A DNA stretch of 35,542 bases from positions 518,327 through 553,868 of the forward strand of contig VHZZ01000005.1 of NCBI GenBank assembly GCA_009801015.1, given 5' to 3'. This DNA is from Silene noctiflora. Taxonomy: Eukaryota > Streptophyta > Magnoliopsida > Caryophyllales > Caryophyllaceae. Position 1 is the first letter of the stretch. Each line of letters starts with the position of its first letter. The notes under the pieces are model-generated. The model made no database searches, was not told where the DNA came from, and saw only the letters and a list, made by a program, of their open reading frames with translations. Position numbers and translations under genes: made by a program. Shown here piece by piece: positions 1 to 9,988 of this stretch.

Positions 1-90
1 CCGTCAGTTTTCCGTCAGTTTCCCGTTTTCACTGACGGTTTCATAATTCCGTCAGTATTTCCGTCAGTTTCCCGTGTTTTTTTTGTAGTG
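1..90 (-). mobile_element. Terminal fragment of a CACTA (En/Spm) DNA transposon
   Basis: The segment ends in GTAGTG at 85-90. Read on the minus strand this begins CACTACAAAAAAAACACGGG, the usual start of plant CACTA elements. Inside it the word CCGTCAGT / ACTGACGG recurs at least five times in both orientations, as expected for the subterminal repeats bound by the transposase. The rest of the element lies left of the window, so length, coding capacity and the 3-bp target duplication cannot be judged. Confidence 0.75.
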
Positions 91-633
91 TGTACTATCA
101 CCAATTTTATAGTTTTTTAACATTATAATAAAAATTTTGAGTTTTGTTTTGAAAATTATGAGTCTGAGTTCATTTATTAGACAATAAGCTCAAAAAATTA
201 CAATAAAACTCAAAAACATTACATATAAACTTAGTTAAATTTGATTTTTGACAAGAAAAAAAATTAAAATTTAAAATATAAACTTTCATAAGCTCAGAAA
301 AAATATACATATGCTCATCAAAAACAAATAAAGGTTGAGATAATAAGCTCAGAAAAAATACATATATGCTCAAAAACAAATAAAGTGTGAGGTAATACAT
401 TCGATATTCCGATGTATGTTCTTTTTTCTCTTTTTTTGCGTCAATGGTCGGCTCAAGTCAGATTTGTTTGTCCGTCCTGGTATATGGTTTAATTTATTCG
501 AGTCTTGGGTCTAGTTATTAAGATCGATAAGTTTTGCACATACTCGTTGCAAGATGTGAGTGAGCTAGGTATTAAGTTCAATGCATGCAACCTAAATCAG
601 CCTAACGATGTCCTTTCGAATTATATAAACACA
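91..633. other. AT-rich intergenic DNA with a 55-bp tandem duplication
   Basis: No coding pattern or RNA gene is visible. Two adjacent copies of a unit beginning ATAAGCTCAGAAAAAATA start at 288 and 343 (period 55 bp, second copy ending near 393) and differ at a few positions. The rest is AT-rich with no further recognisable structure. Confidence 0.6.
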
Positions 634-808
634 AATTCTCATTGAAGACGGATATTATCCGTCATAAGTTGAAGACGGATAGTGCCCCTCTCACAATATG
701 CAAGTGGTACTATCCATGGGCGCTTCATTTCTCCCCCACTTGCCCTCCCACTTGCCTTATTGTGAGAGGGACACTATCCGTCTTTCACTTGTGACGGATA
801 GTGTCGGA
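634..808. mobile_element. Foldback MITE, family P, copy 1
   Basis: The left arm (about 634-710) and right arm (about 745-808) are inverted copies: GACGGATAGTG, CCTCTCACAATA and GCAAGTGG on the left are answered by CACTTGCC, TATTGTGAGAGG and CACTATCCGTC on the right. The centre is CATGGGCGCTTCATTTCTCCC. There is no reading frame, so it is a non-autonomous element able to form a long hairpin. A second copy sits at 3214-3380. No clean target duplication is visible, so ends are approximate and superfamily uncertain. Confidence 0.7.
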
Positions 809-3213
809 CTAACATTTGATCGTAAGATAGATCATGATCAACCGGACGAAATTTGACCAAAGATGGCCAAGTGAGCGAGCCATAATAACAAGAGTCGGTT
901 TGAGAAATTTTAGGACGTTATTGTCAAATAATCTGGCTAAAATTTGATTGATAATTTGTGATAACTAGCATGGACAAGGAGATGAAAATTGGCCATATCG
1001 TAATATTATAAGCGAAATTTAAATTTATTTAAAATTTTAATTAAAAATTTTGTTTTAATTTTTTAGAGGAGCGAGCGCCCCTACTAGCCTCCCGCGCTCC
1101 ACCATTATTGATCACATACTTTTTCATTTATAGGAATATTTTTATATATCGTCTCCTAAATTATGAATAATAATGGTGGTTGTTATTCGAAACGTAAAAG
1201 AAATTTATCAATTACTCGTAGTTTTTATAGCTTTAAAATTTTTTAAGTTGTGAATTTAAATTATCCATTAGAAACAATTCAAGTTAACCCGAAACATCCC
1301 TAGTCCATCCGCATCTTCACCTCCTCATCGTCGGTCACCGACTCACCGGCAGTGAGGACCAATGGCGACCCCTTCAACGTACACCGCCTCACTTTCCAAG
1401 GTCGTTCACCTGTACTTTCGCTCATTTTTTCCTTTTTTTATTTTTTATTTTACTAGAGTGTGACGGGGGTATATAGTATTATACTCCGTATCTGGCCATC
1501 ATACACAATTACTCCGTATAAGTCCAAATTAGAAAATAGGGAAGAAAAATCAAACTCGGAGGGAATACTCCGTATTATTTATGCACGTCTCTTACAAACG
1601 GAAACACGACGGAGAAAAAAAAAACACACAAAAGTTGAGACACGAGACAACACAGAAGATCGAACCACGACCATGACCGTACGCATGTAGCGGACGGAAT
1701 GCATGCATGCATTCGCATGCATGCATGCTTACACCGGGGCATAAGCATGATCACCATCCCTCGTCTGTTGCACATCGACAAACAATTCTAGTATTAGTAC
1801 AATTTAATCACTAAATAATAACCGATAATAAATACGGAGTATTATTCCACCTCCGTCTCGATCAATTATTATTAGTTTTTTTATGAAAAGTATTATAATC
1901 AAACGTAAACAGTAAATAGTATATATATACCTGATAAGGTGGATAGGCGAACCTGTGCTCATTTGGGTTCGGAGATGTGGAAATTGCATCCATTTTCACA
2001 AAAAATAATATACGCAGTAATTAATTTATTTTGTAATATCAGCTAATTAATTAACGTTAATTAACAAATTGCTATGCTATGCTTTGCTTATTTCTCATTA
2101 TTTATACAAGGTTCAAGCTTCAAAATGGGGTTGTTATACATTGACCAAATTACCCCTTTTCTCACAAGCTAAAGGGCATCATGGAGTTGTTATACATTAT
2201 TGTATAAGACGGTCCACTTTATAAAAAAAGAAAAATTGATTAATTACTAGTAAATGGGGTGTAGCTGTGTAGCCAACCATTGGAACAGTATGTAGTTAAA
2301 GAGCAAAATAGCTTAAAAGACCGTATTGGCAAATTAAGCTACAACGTGGTGTAGCTGTCCATCGAAGATGCTCTTAGGTTGTAAGTTTTATTCTTTGTCG
2401 TGATACTTTATCATGGATAATTTGATAAGACCATTTTATTTATAACACTAACCCAACAACGAGAAGCCCAGATAAATTAATTAATAAATTTGTGAAAAAC
2501 TATTTTACTTAAATAAATATTTTTTTTATAACTTGTAAATTTAAATATGTCGGTATTCATCACAAGATTACACATTATCAAAATAGAGTTAAAACATAAA
2601 TAAACCAAAATACTAACTTTGGGTTATTCTTCTTCTATTAGGTCAATTTTATGCTATAAACGGTTTTATAAAAAAATTATCGTTACTTTATTTAATAACG
2701 AAAAAAACAATTGAAATATAAAACCTCTAATAATTATCAACAAACGATTAGTCACCGACAATTATAGTGACTAGTATATCTCCAATTATTTGCTAACTAC
2801 TCTCTCCGTTTTATATATATAGTAGCCCACAAATTATATCATTAAATTCCATATAAAAAGAACTTTTATACAAGTATACATTTAATAATATTATCTTTGC
2901 TTATATTTTAAGAGATATGTATCTCGGGTGAGTACCCTATTTGACTAAACAATTCTCAATATTCACTCCTACCCCCAAGTCCCACCCATCGTATTTATAA
3001 ACAACTTTATCAAACCTACGTATATTCGTTTTAATAATAAAACGGGTTAAATATCTCTGATATTGTTATATGACAATTTTTTTTTTGTTTTTCGCCTAAT
3101 ATTTTGTTTTTATCTTAATCAATTTACTTGAAAATACTTAACTCATCTTAATTAAGTCGAATATAAATATATTCGTCTTAAAGGAAAATCAGTCCTAACC
3201 AATAATTATTTCC
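809..3213. other. Intergenic DNA without a recognisable gene
   Basis: AT-rich sequence. Minor features: a short GC-rich patch at about 1300-1410 containing ATG GCG ACC CCT (1362 on) that could be a broken exon start but has no downstream partner; four TACTCCGTA-type words between 1480 and 1841; a GCATGCATGC palindromic cluster at 1699-1729; and a possible Stowaway-like end near 2800 (ACTCTCTCCGTTTTATA). No open frame here resembles a protein family. Confidence 0.5.
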
Positions 3214-3380
3214 CAAATTCTCATTAAAGACGGACACTATCCGTCAAAACTGAAGACGGATAGTGCCCCTTTCACAATATGCAAGTGTCACTATCCATGG
3301 GTGCTCCATTTCTCCCCCACTTGCCCTCTCACTTGTCTTATTGTGAAAAGGATACTATCCGTTTTCGGCTTGTGTTGGAT
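3214..3380. mobile_element. Foldback MITE, family P, copy 2
   Basis: Same order of blocks as the copy at 634-808: AAATTCTCATT, AAGACGGACACTATCCGTC, GAAGACGGATAGTGCCCC, TTCACAATATGCAAGTG, the CATGGGTGCTCCATTTCTCCC centre, then the inverted right arm ending near CTATCCG. The two copies are clearly homologous but differ at many positions, more so toward the right end, so neither insertion is very recent. No coding capacity. Confidence 0.7.
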
Positions 3381-3866
3381 CCAAATAAAACGCTTTGTAA
3401 TTATTTAGCCATGATAATTGAGATGAGCTGAATTATTAGTCCAAAGTCCGTATCACGTGAAAATAAACTATGTAGTGCAACTTTTGACCAATTAAATTAC
3501 GTGGTCTCCCAACAAAAGAAGATCGCGAATCAATTAACATCAACGCCATCAGATTGATTGATACGAGTGGTAACTGGTAAGGACGTTTATCTCTTATACA
3601 AGAAATTATAGGTTTGGTTTCTGACTCATGCGAATAAAAATACCGAATTTGGGAAAGGTCTACCCATTAAATTGTCTTCATATACCCCAAAGTAAATTGT
3701 CCCAATTCTCGGTATGAGATGCTCCTAGTCAAGACAAAAAAAAAACATCAACGAAGAAGTGGAAGGAGATAACTATTGATCGTGACGAGCTGAGGGAGTA
3801 CATGATTGAGTAAAATTTAAAACGCGGTTATTAAAAGTTGTTTTATACTCGTACGTTTATGATCGA
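3381..3866. other. Intergenic DNA, nothing recognised
   Basis: AT-rich stretch between the MITE copy and the retroposed sequence. No coding frame, RNA gene or repeat of note was found. Confidence 0.5.
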
Positions 3867-3874
3867 TGTACACA

Positions 3875-3907
<33 letters not shown>

Positions 3908-5419
3908 ACGGCGGTAAAAAAAAGGATGCAATTACATAATGTTTGGACATACTAAGCCCTTAATGCACTCGTAATTTAACATCACAACATAACTAATATC
4001 TAACACTAGCGTACGATGATGTCGGATAGCGAAATCAAGTTGGTGGAGTACGAAATAGAGGTCGCGAGCATCCTTGCCCACGTCTTGCATGGTGCTATCA
4101 CCTTCAGAAAGCCTTCAATACATGTGAGATGCGGAAAGACAAGAACTAGGTGTACTTACGCCACGAGAGCGTAAAAAGCCTTCAATACATGTGAGATGCG
4201 GAAAGACAAGAACTAGGTGTACTTACGCCACGAGAGCGTAAAAAAGAAAGGTGGATTGCAGACCATTGTAGCCTGCTTCCGAAGGAGAATAAACTCCTAC
4301 ACCGCGGTGATCGAACTCTACAGTCACATAATCGGTGACAAAGCAAAACATCCAGCAAGTATACAAACCATGTCAAAGGACACCTCTTGACCAATCTTCT
4401 GCCCATTTTTGCAGCAAAGCACCGTCTTATGATGAATTCAACCCAAATCAGACACAAATCTTCCACTAGAGCCTCATAGTTGAGATTTGTTAAGACTAAA
4501 AGCGAATTAACTAAAGCAAACAATCCATGGATGAGAGGACAGGACACCCCAAAAATGCATGAAGGAGACGTTAAGATAAACCAATAAAAGGTTATTCTTT
4601 GGGATAACAAAAAGCACGATAAATGAAAATTAAACATTAGATAGAGGTGGAGACCACCACATCCGACTCAACCAACATCACCGCCAAACCCCGACTTCAC
4701 CCAACAAAGCACATCTCAAACATAAGAAACCCTGAAAAACCACGACGTTACTCCCAAGAGAAGAAATTGACAGACTCGGAGGACACTTCACGAAAGACGC
4801 AGCTGGCCCAGTAGACACCAATTAAACCAACAAGAGACGCCCATTTCACCAAACAAAACCGCTTAGGACCACCGCCTTACATGCAACATGGCTAACCAAG
4901 AGAATGACACTGACAGACACTAGTGACACCGGAAGTGGGACCGATAGGTGAGGGAAGGGGAACACCATATCAGTCTCAAACCACGACCACACAGTACAAC
5001 CGAACACAACCAGATGAGTTATGCTCATCGACAAGGACAAACACAATCAAGGACAAAAGAGAGCCTTACCATAGGTGGGGGAAAGTGGGGGAACACCCTT
5101 GGGTTGCATGCAAGGCCTTCAGTGACATGACGAGGAAACAGAGGGATAGGAACAACGCGGTTCAACCAAGCAAGCACCGTCACAGCGAAACGAACATTCG
5201 AGGAAATACCGTGGTCTGTCAATGAGAACTCGAAAAAGGAGTGAGATCAGATAAGAAAGGAACAAACAGGAAACGAGATGTGACGAATCGCCGAAGATAG
5301 GCCTTTGGATGAACCCATCTCCGACGATTGGATAAGGGGAGAAGGGGGGAAATGTGCGGAAGGTGGAGGCGGCGGAACAATATAAGGCTAAGTTATGGTT
5401 TTTTTGTTTGTACACAAGT
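3867..5419 (-). mobile_element. Retroposed sequence (non-LTR element or processed transcript) with poly(A) and 11-bp target duplication
   Basis: On the minus strand the unit runs from about 5408 to a poly(A) tail, seen on the plus strand as about 29 T at 3878-3906. The word TGTACACAAGT occurs exactly at both edges (3867-3877 and 5409-5419), an 11-bp target-site duplication of the kind left by LINE-driven integration. The body is about 1.5 kb and is much richer in GC than its surroundings. I could not find reverse transcriptase or endonuclease motifs; the longest minus-strand frame (4182-4637) resembles no family I know. It could be a 5'-truncated or non-autonomous LINE, or a retroposed host transcript. 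It contains a 67-bp tandem duplication (4108-4241). Confidence 0.65.
4108..4241. repeat. 67-bp perfect or near-perfect tandem duplication
   Basis: A unit beginning AAAGCCTTCAATACATGTG and ending GAGAGCGTAA occurs at 4108-4174 and immediately again at 4175-4241. I saw no differences between the copies, so the duplication looks younger than most repeats here. It lies inside the retroposed sequence. Confidence 0.85.
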
Positions 5420-5420
5420 A

Positions 5421-5678
5421 CTCCCTTCATTCAACTCCACACTACCACTATCTATTTTGCACACTATTCACAATTGTGTGTTCAACTTCAATTTTTTCTC
5501 AATACGTAAATGGCATTATATTCATGTGAGATCTTGTTTGATTCGTTTTTACGAGTATATTATAAATATCTAACTTTTATAATTTTTGCTAATACGTAGC
5601 TAACGATATTTACCGCGTAAAACACGTATTGGCAAACGTGCAAAAAGAAAGTGGTAGTGTGAAGTTGAATGGATGGAG
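5421..5678. mobile_element. Stowaway-like MITE, 258 bp, family S, copy 1
   Basis: The terminal inverted repeats are CTCCCTTCATTCAACTCCAC at the left and the complement of CTCCATCCATTCAACTTCAC at the right, followed inward by ACTACCAC on both sides. The element is flanked by TA at 5419-5420 and 5679-5680, the target site of Tc1/mariner (Stowaway) elements. No coding capacity. A second, inverted copy is at about 24280-24514. Its left TA overlaps the last base of the 11-bp duplication of the neighbouring retroposed sequence. Confidence 0.85.
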
Positions 5679-5680
5679 TA

Positions 5681-6229
5681 TTTAGTTGCATTACGGGATT
5701 TTAATAAAAAGCCAATTAGTCTTAGTCTTATTTAATACGATAATATATGTTTTAATGACAAAACGGAACTAACTACGAGTACAATTAACAATAATAAGAC
5801 AAACTTTTTACACCACCACTACCTAATCACATAATTATAGTTGTCATGCTCACCTGACTCGAGTGACTCGACCCAACATAACCCGTGAATGTTGCAAATC
5901 GAAACTGACCCAACTCGATGACGACTTGTAACCCGAAACCAAACCAACCCGATATGAACCCGACCTTATATTGTCTCAATTTCCCTACAATTATTAAGCT
6001 TAATATTGATCAAATGAACTTAATAATGGAGTAACTAAACTTACCAATGGTCAAAAATTCGAAGTAATATACGATAAACTAATTGGACTTGACAATGACT
6101 CGACCCACCTCAAATTAAAAGGGTAGGCTAACCCGATATGGACCTATAAACGACGCGACTTAATCCAACTCAAATCCGACCCATTAACCCGATTATTTGC
6201 CTTCTTACATAAGAATCTGGGATAGAAAG
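5681..6229. repeat. Degenerate ACCCGA / GACCCAACTC-rich region
   Basis: Between about 5850 and 6190 the words CGACCC, AACCCGA, GACTCGA and ACCCGATATG recur irregularly, giving a low-complexity tract with no coding frame. It lies just upstream of the presumed start of the B3-gene transcript, so it may be part of the promoter region by position only. Confidence 0.45.
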
Positions 6230-6400
6230 CTCTGTAAACCCGCGGGAGAGCTCCATATCAACCTTCAACATTCATTAACCTAATCTTTTCTCATCTTTGT
6301 AATTTCAATATGGTGTATGAATTTCTCCCAATCATGATTATGAAATCTACAATACCGCAACTTTGATCAGAAATGAGCTGCTTCAGCATGGGTTTAATTT
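6230..6400 (+). other. Possible non-coding first exon of the B3-domain gene
   Basis: The stretch before the consensus splice donor GTAAGTAATC (6401) is less AT-rich than its flanks and contains a pyrimidine-rich segment and short upstream ATGs. Most of the 3.6 kb to the first coding exon would then be a 5'-UTR intron. Support is only position plus one good donor; the transcript start is a guess. The same TTTAATTTGTAAGTAATCATC word recurs about 50 bp downstream, so a second donor is equally possible. Confidence 0.3.
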
Positions 6401-6751
6401 GTAAGTAATCATCCTTATTGAGTAAATTACATTATTTTAATTTGTAAGTAATCATCCCAACATGATTATGATCTTATTATTTTATAATTTTGATATGTTT
6501 CATGATTAAGTATATTGTTTGACATTGTAGTTGATCTTGGTTTGTATTAATTTTGTATATTTGTGGGTTACTTGTGCTTAGATTTTATAGATAATGACAT
6601 GGGTTTTGAAGATTTAGTTGAAATTTAGGGTTTAATTAGTATGAATTGCAGTTTTAGTAACATTTGTTTTAGGGCATCATTAGATTCATTCAAAGGGTTA
6701 GAAAGTTGGAATCTTTAAATTGGAAAATGGGTCTTTGTTTCTAATTTTGTA

Positions 6752-7002
6752 CTCCCTCCATCCCACTTTTATTGCCCTCTTTCCATTTTGGGATGATTTA
6801 AGAAAAAATGACGAAATACCAATCTTACCTCTTGAATGAAAGGGAATACAGACAATATCATTGGGATGAAGACGGTGGTAGCGAAATTATCTAGGGGTAA
6901 TATTGGAGGTTTACAACTTTTCCTCACTAAATTTAGAAATGGGACAATAATTGTGGGATAAATTTTAGGGAAAAAGGGACAATAAAAATGGGATGGCGGG
7001 AG
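6752..7002. mobile_element. Stowaway-like MITE, 251 bp
   Basis: It begins CTCCCTCCATCCCACTTTTA and ends with the complement (AAAATGGGATGGCGGGAG), flanked by TA at 6750-6751 and 7003-7004. Inner blocks TTGCCCTCTTTCC and GGGACAATAA are also inverted relative to each other. No coding capacity. It sits in the presumed 5'-UTR intron of the B3 gene and is a different family from the 258-bp MITE at 5421-5678. Confidence 0.85.
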
Positions 7003-7021
7003 TAGATTGTAAGTGCCATAT

Positions 7022-7218
7022 TCAAGATATGTGAGAGGAATTTGGAAAACGCATACAATCAAATGGACTAGAGTAACTATTACGGGTTTATAATGTTGTA
7101 TTACTCAAAAATACTTAATTGCTTATCAAATCTGTGAGGGGAATTTTGAAAAACGTAGACAATCAAATGGGTCAGTGTAACTATTACGGGTTGATAATGT
7201 TGTATTACTCAAAAAGAT
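7022..7218. repeat. About 100-bp imperfect tandem duplication
   Basis: Two adjacent copies, about 7022-7117 and 7125-7218, share the blocks GTGAGAGGAATTTGG / GTGAGGGGAATTTTG, ACAATCAAATGG, GTAACTATTACGGGTT and ATAATGTTGTATTACTC. They differ at roughly one base in eight, so the duplication is old. Non-coding. Confidence 0.8.
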
Positions 7219-8690
7219 TAAGCCTTGTTGTAAGTTTTTTGGTTCTGGTTTATTTGGGTGACCATAAGAGTTGGTAAAAGATGATGTTGTAATGAGATGT
7301 TAAGTTAGATGTATCTAGTTTGCGATCGTAAAATAGGGTTTTCCGATTTGTGATTTTCAGTGCAAGATGACATTTTGAGTTGTAACTAAGAGCTATGATA
7401 ATGCAATTAGTTTTCGTGAAGGTGGTTGGGTTTGAAGGATTAATGTGTTTGAAAATGACAATAGAACATGTAAGCTTATGTTAGGTACTATCTCCTTTCT
7501 GTTGCATAATGTAGTCAGGACCTTTTGCGTTGCTGAGTTGATGTGGATAGCGAGATTATATTTAATAGGGGGTTGGAAACTAATTGTTCAGAATTGTGAT
7601 ATAGTTGCAATCACGAGGATTTAACAAGCGTAGTGTCGTGCAACATTTGCTATCAATTACGAAGTATTAGTATATTTGGCAGAATAAGGCTCAAAGGTTA
7701 TTCGTGAGGAGACTAATTTCTATTCTTTGACAATTCTTTGGGGTTTTGTGGTTGCTAACACATGGTTTTGCATAATTGGAATTGAAACAGCAATGAAGAT
7801 ATGGGATATAGTGTTATATGTTGGTGTCACTTGAAATAGTTTTTTCGATGATAATAAGAGATGAGTGGCACACAATGTTGTTTCAGGAGTCCTACTTCGA
7901 GATGTGTCTCTTATCTAGAAAAATGTAAATAGTTTTATGAGGGGAGTTGTGTTGGGGGATGGGGCTTATCTCGCATGACGTAAAGCTACATCTGGATCAT
8001 TATATTCTGTATAAGAAACACAGAGAGAGTCACACCATCAGCAGATCCCCCTAACAGGAGATGGTATCTTTTTCATGGTACAACAATGCTCCGGTTATGT
8101 TATGTCATATGTGACCCCAGTCACTAGTGGAATCCTAGGCCACTGTTACGTTACTTCCCCTTATATAATGCCATATAGGAAAATGGCGATAATTCGCCGG
8201 GTGAACTGATAATTCATAATTATTTAACCCCCATATCCGTGACTTAGTCTATGTTATCCAATCTTGAATTCCTGCTTACATCAACGGCAACCAAATGCCG
8301 ACATTTTCGCGACCGACTCTGAATCCTGCCCCGACAGAATATTTTTTTCAACCATGATTCTTGCCTTCTTGGCACTTAATGAGCTACACCTAATGGATGG
8401 AAATGAATTGTTATCAGTTTACTTGGAAGATATCTTGACATGTATATCCTCATTATTTTTACACGTATGTTCTTTTCGACTGAAGGGTTCTTTTCCACCT
8501 GAAAGAAATACATGATAAGCTTTGAATGTGGCTTTTGTTATTGACTATGTTGTTTCAGTTTTTATATTTTGTCAGTTGCAGCTCTCAAAGATTCGCCATC
8601 CTTGTCGAGTGATCCATAATTTGGATTATGATAAAACAACATTTGATATTAACCCATAATACTCAGTTCTAATAGAGCCAAATATTCACC
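7219..8690. other. Presumed 5'-UTR intron or upstream DNA, no gene recognised
   Basis: No frame here resembles a protein family. The open frame at 8264-8515 has no supporting splice pattern or motif. No RNA gene was seen. Confidence 0.4.
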
Positions 8691-8875
8691 ATTTTTCTTA
8701 TAACTTTGAAGTATGATGAAGTTAAGCAAAATGACTCACTAAATTGTCAACGCTTTTTATATTTTAAGGTAACTGTCGCTCGACACAATTCTCGATACAA
8801 TTTTCATCACTTGCCATACGGAACAACCTCTTCGTTTTTGCCTCTATTGGTGGGAGCCTTGAAGGCACTATGTTC
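8690..8875 (+). mobile_element. Diverged SINE copy
   Basis: The order of blocks matches the better-preserved SINE at 24558-24838 read on its minus strand: TATGATGAAGTTAAGCAAAATGACTC, then TCGACACAATTCTCGATACAATTTTCATC, then AACAACCTCTTCGTTTTTG, then GGGAGCC...GGCACTA. The middle section (GTAAGGCTATGG and the C-rich run) is missing here. Its open frame looks exon-like at first sight, but the match to the SINE explains it. Borders are approximate and no target duplication was recognised. Confidence 0.6.
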
Positions 8876-9420
8876 CCGGTGCACAATTATGATTGCAAGG
8901 TACTCGCTCTGATATTTCTGCCTGCTATGCTTCTGTTCATTTTTCTGAAAACTGAACTATGCAATTGCGACGTTGATGATTCCATGTGCCTGCATGTTTT
9001 GTGGTTTGTATATACTGTATCTTTATGGGGGAAGTTGAAGAAAACTGAGAGACGGAAATTAAATGTTGATTGGCAATTTGTTTTAATTCTGTTTGTTCAT
9101 GTAATGTAGTTCTTTGTCCTTTCTTCTGCTGGACTTTTTAATATGCGAAGGATGCATTAACACTCACATTGGACACGAACATATAGGTGTATTATGCTTG
9201 AAAAATATTTAAAGCGTGTTAAGTTGTCGTGTTAGTATAAATCATTTTTTATCAGTGATAGAAGTACTAAAAGTATACGGAGTAACGTACATCATTAGTG
9301 GTCAAAACACAATTGAATGTTGAACATAAGATGTTTTAGTCTGTATGGTTACATACATGAAAGTTATTCTTCCTTTTAAAAAATTGTTTCGTGGATATTG
9401 CAATCTAGTAGAGACATCTT

Positions 9421-9646
9421 CAGTCTTTTGCGAGGTGTAGCAAATCACTATTTTTCGCTTCTAGTCAAATCTGCTCATTCTGAATGGCTATGAGTTTTCA
9501 TTTATGGATGGATATGATTTCAGAAAAAAATAGTCTTTTGCGAGGGTAGAAAACACTGTTTTTCGCTTCTAGTTAAATGACTTAAATCTGCTCATTCTGA
9601 ATGGCTATGAGTTTTCATTTATGGGTGGATATGATTTTAGAAAATA
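9421..9646. repeat. 110-bp tandem duplication
   Basis: The copies start at 9421 (CAGTCTTTTGCGAGG) and 9531 (TAGTCTTTTGCGAGG) and share long blocks such as TCTGCTCATTCTGAATGGC and TATGAGTTTTCATTTATGG. They differ by several substitutions and one short insertion (GACTTAAA in the second copy). Non-coding, upstream of the first coding exon of the B3 gene. Confidence 0.85.
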
Positions 9647-9988
9647 ATCTGTTTCTTAAATTGCTTTACTTGTTTTATGTAGAGGCTTTTGATATAGAGA
9701 TGATCCTTGCATTGATTGCGTTCCATAAAAGCCAATGACACTAATTTGTCTTTATCTCTGGTTAAACAGACTCCTCCCCTCTTTCATGTGTTTCGTGTTG
9801 TGGAAACACGAGAAAACTTGATTCCTTCCTTATACAAAGTGCCCTTGTCACGATTTTTTTACCTTAACAGTTTTATTTGATCATTTGATTATATTTGAGT
9901 TTTTTTCCTTTTCCACCGGGGTTTTATCTCTCTGGAAGCTAAGTTTCTGATGTGTGCATATTCTTTAATCATTTGATTCAAAAAATTT

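Noticed and set aside
1362-1400. ATG GCG ACC CCT TCA ... AAG followed by GT, resembling a first coding exon
   Set aside because: The donor (GTCGTT) is poor and I found no downstream exons; at most a fragment of a dead gene.
4182-4637. Minus-strand frame of 151 codons
   Set aside because: Rich in Ser, Leu, Cys and Arg with no family resemblance; it lies within the retroposed sequence and includes one copy of the 67-bp duplication.
8706-8912. An exon-like frame in this region (in another frame it reads LFVFASIGGSLEGTMFPVHN before a GTAC donor).
   Set aside because: The DNA matches, block by block, the SINE at 24558-24838, so the open frame is explained by a mobile element rather than by a gene.
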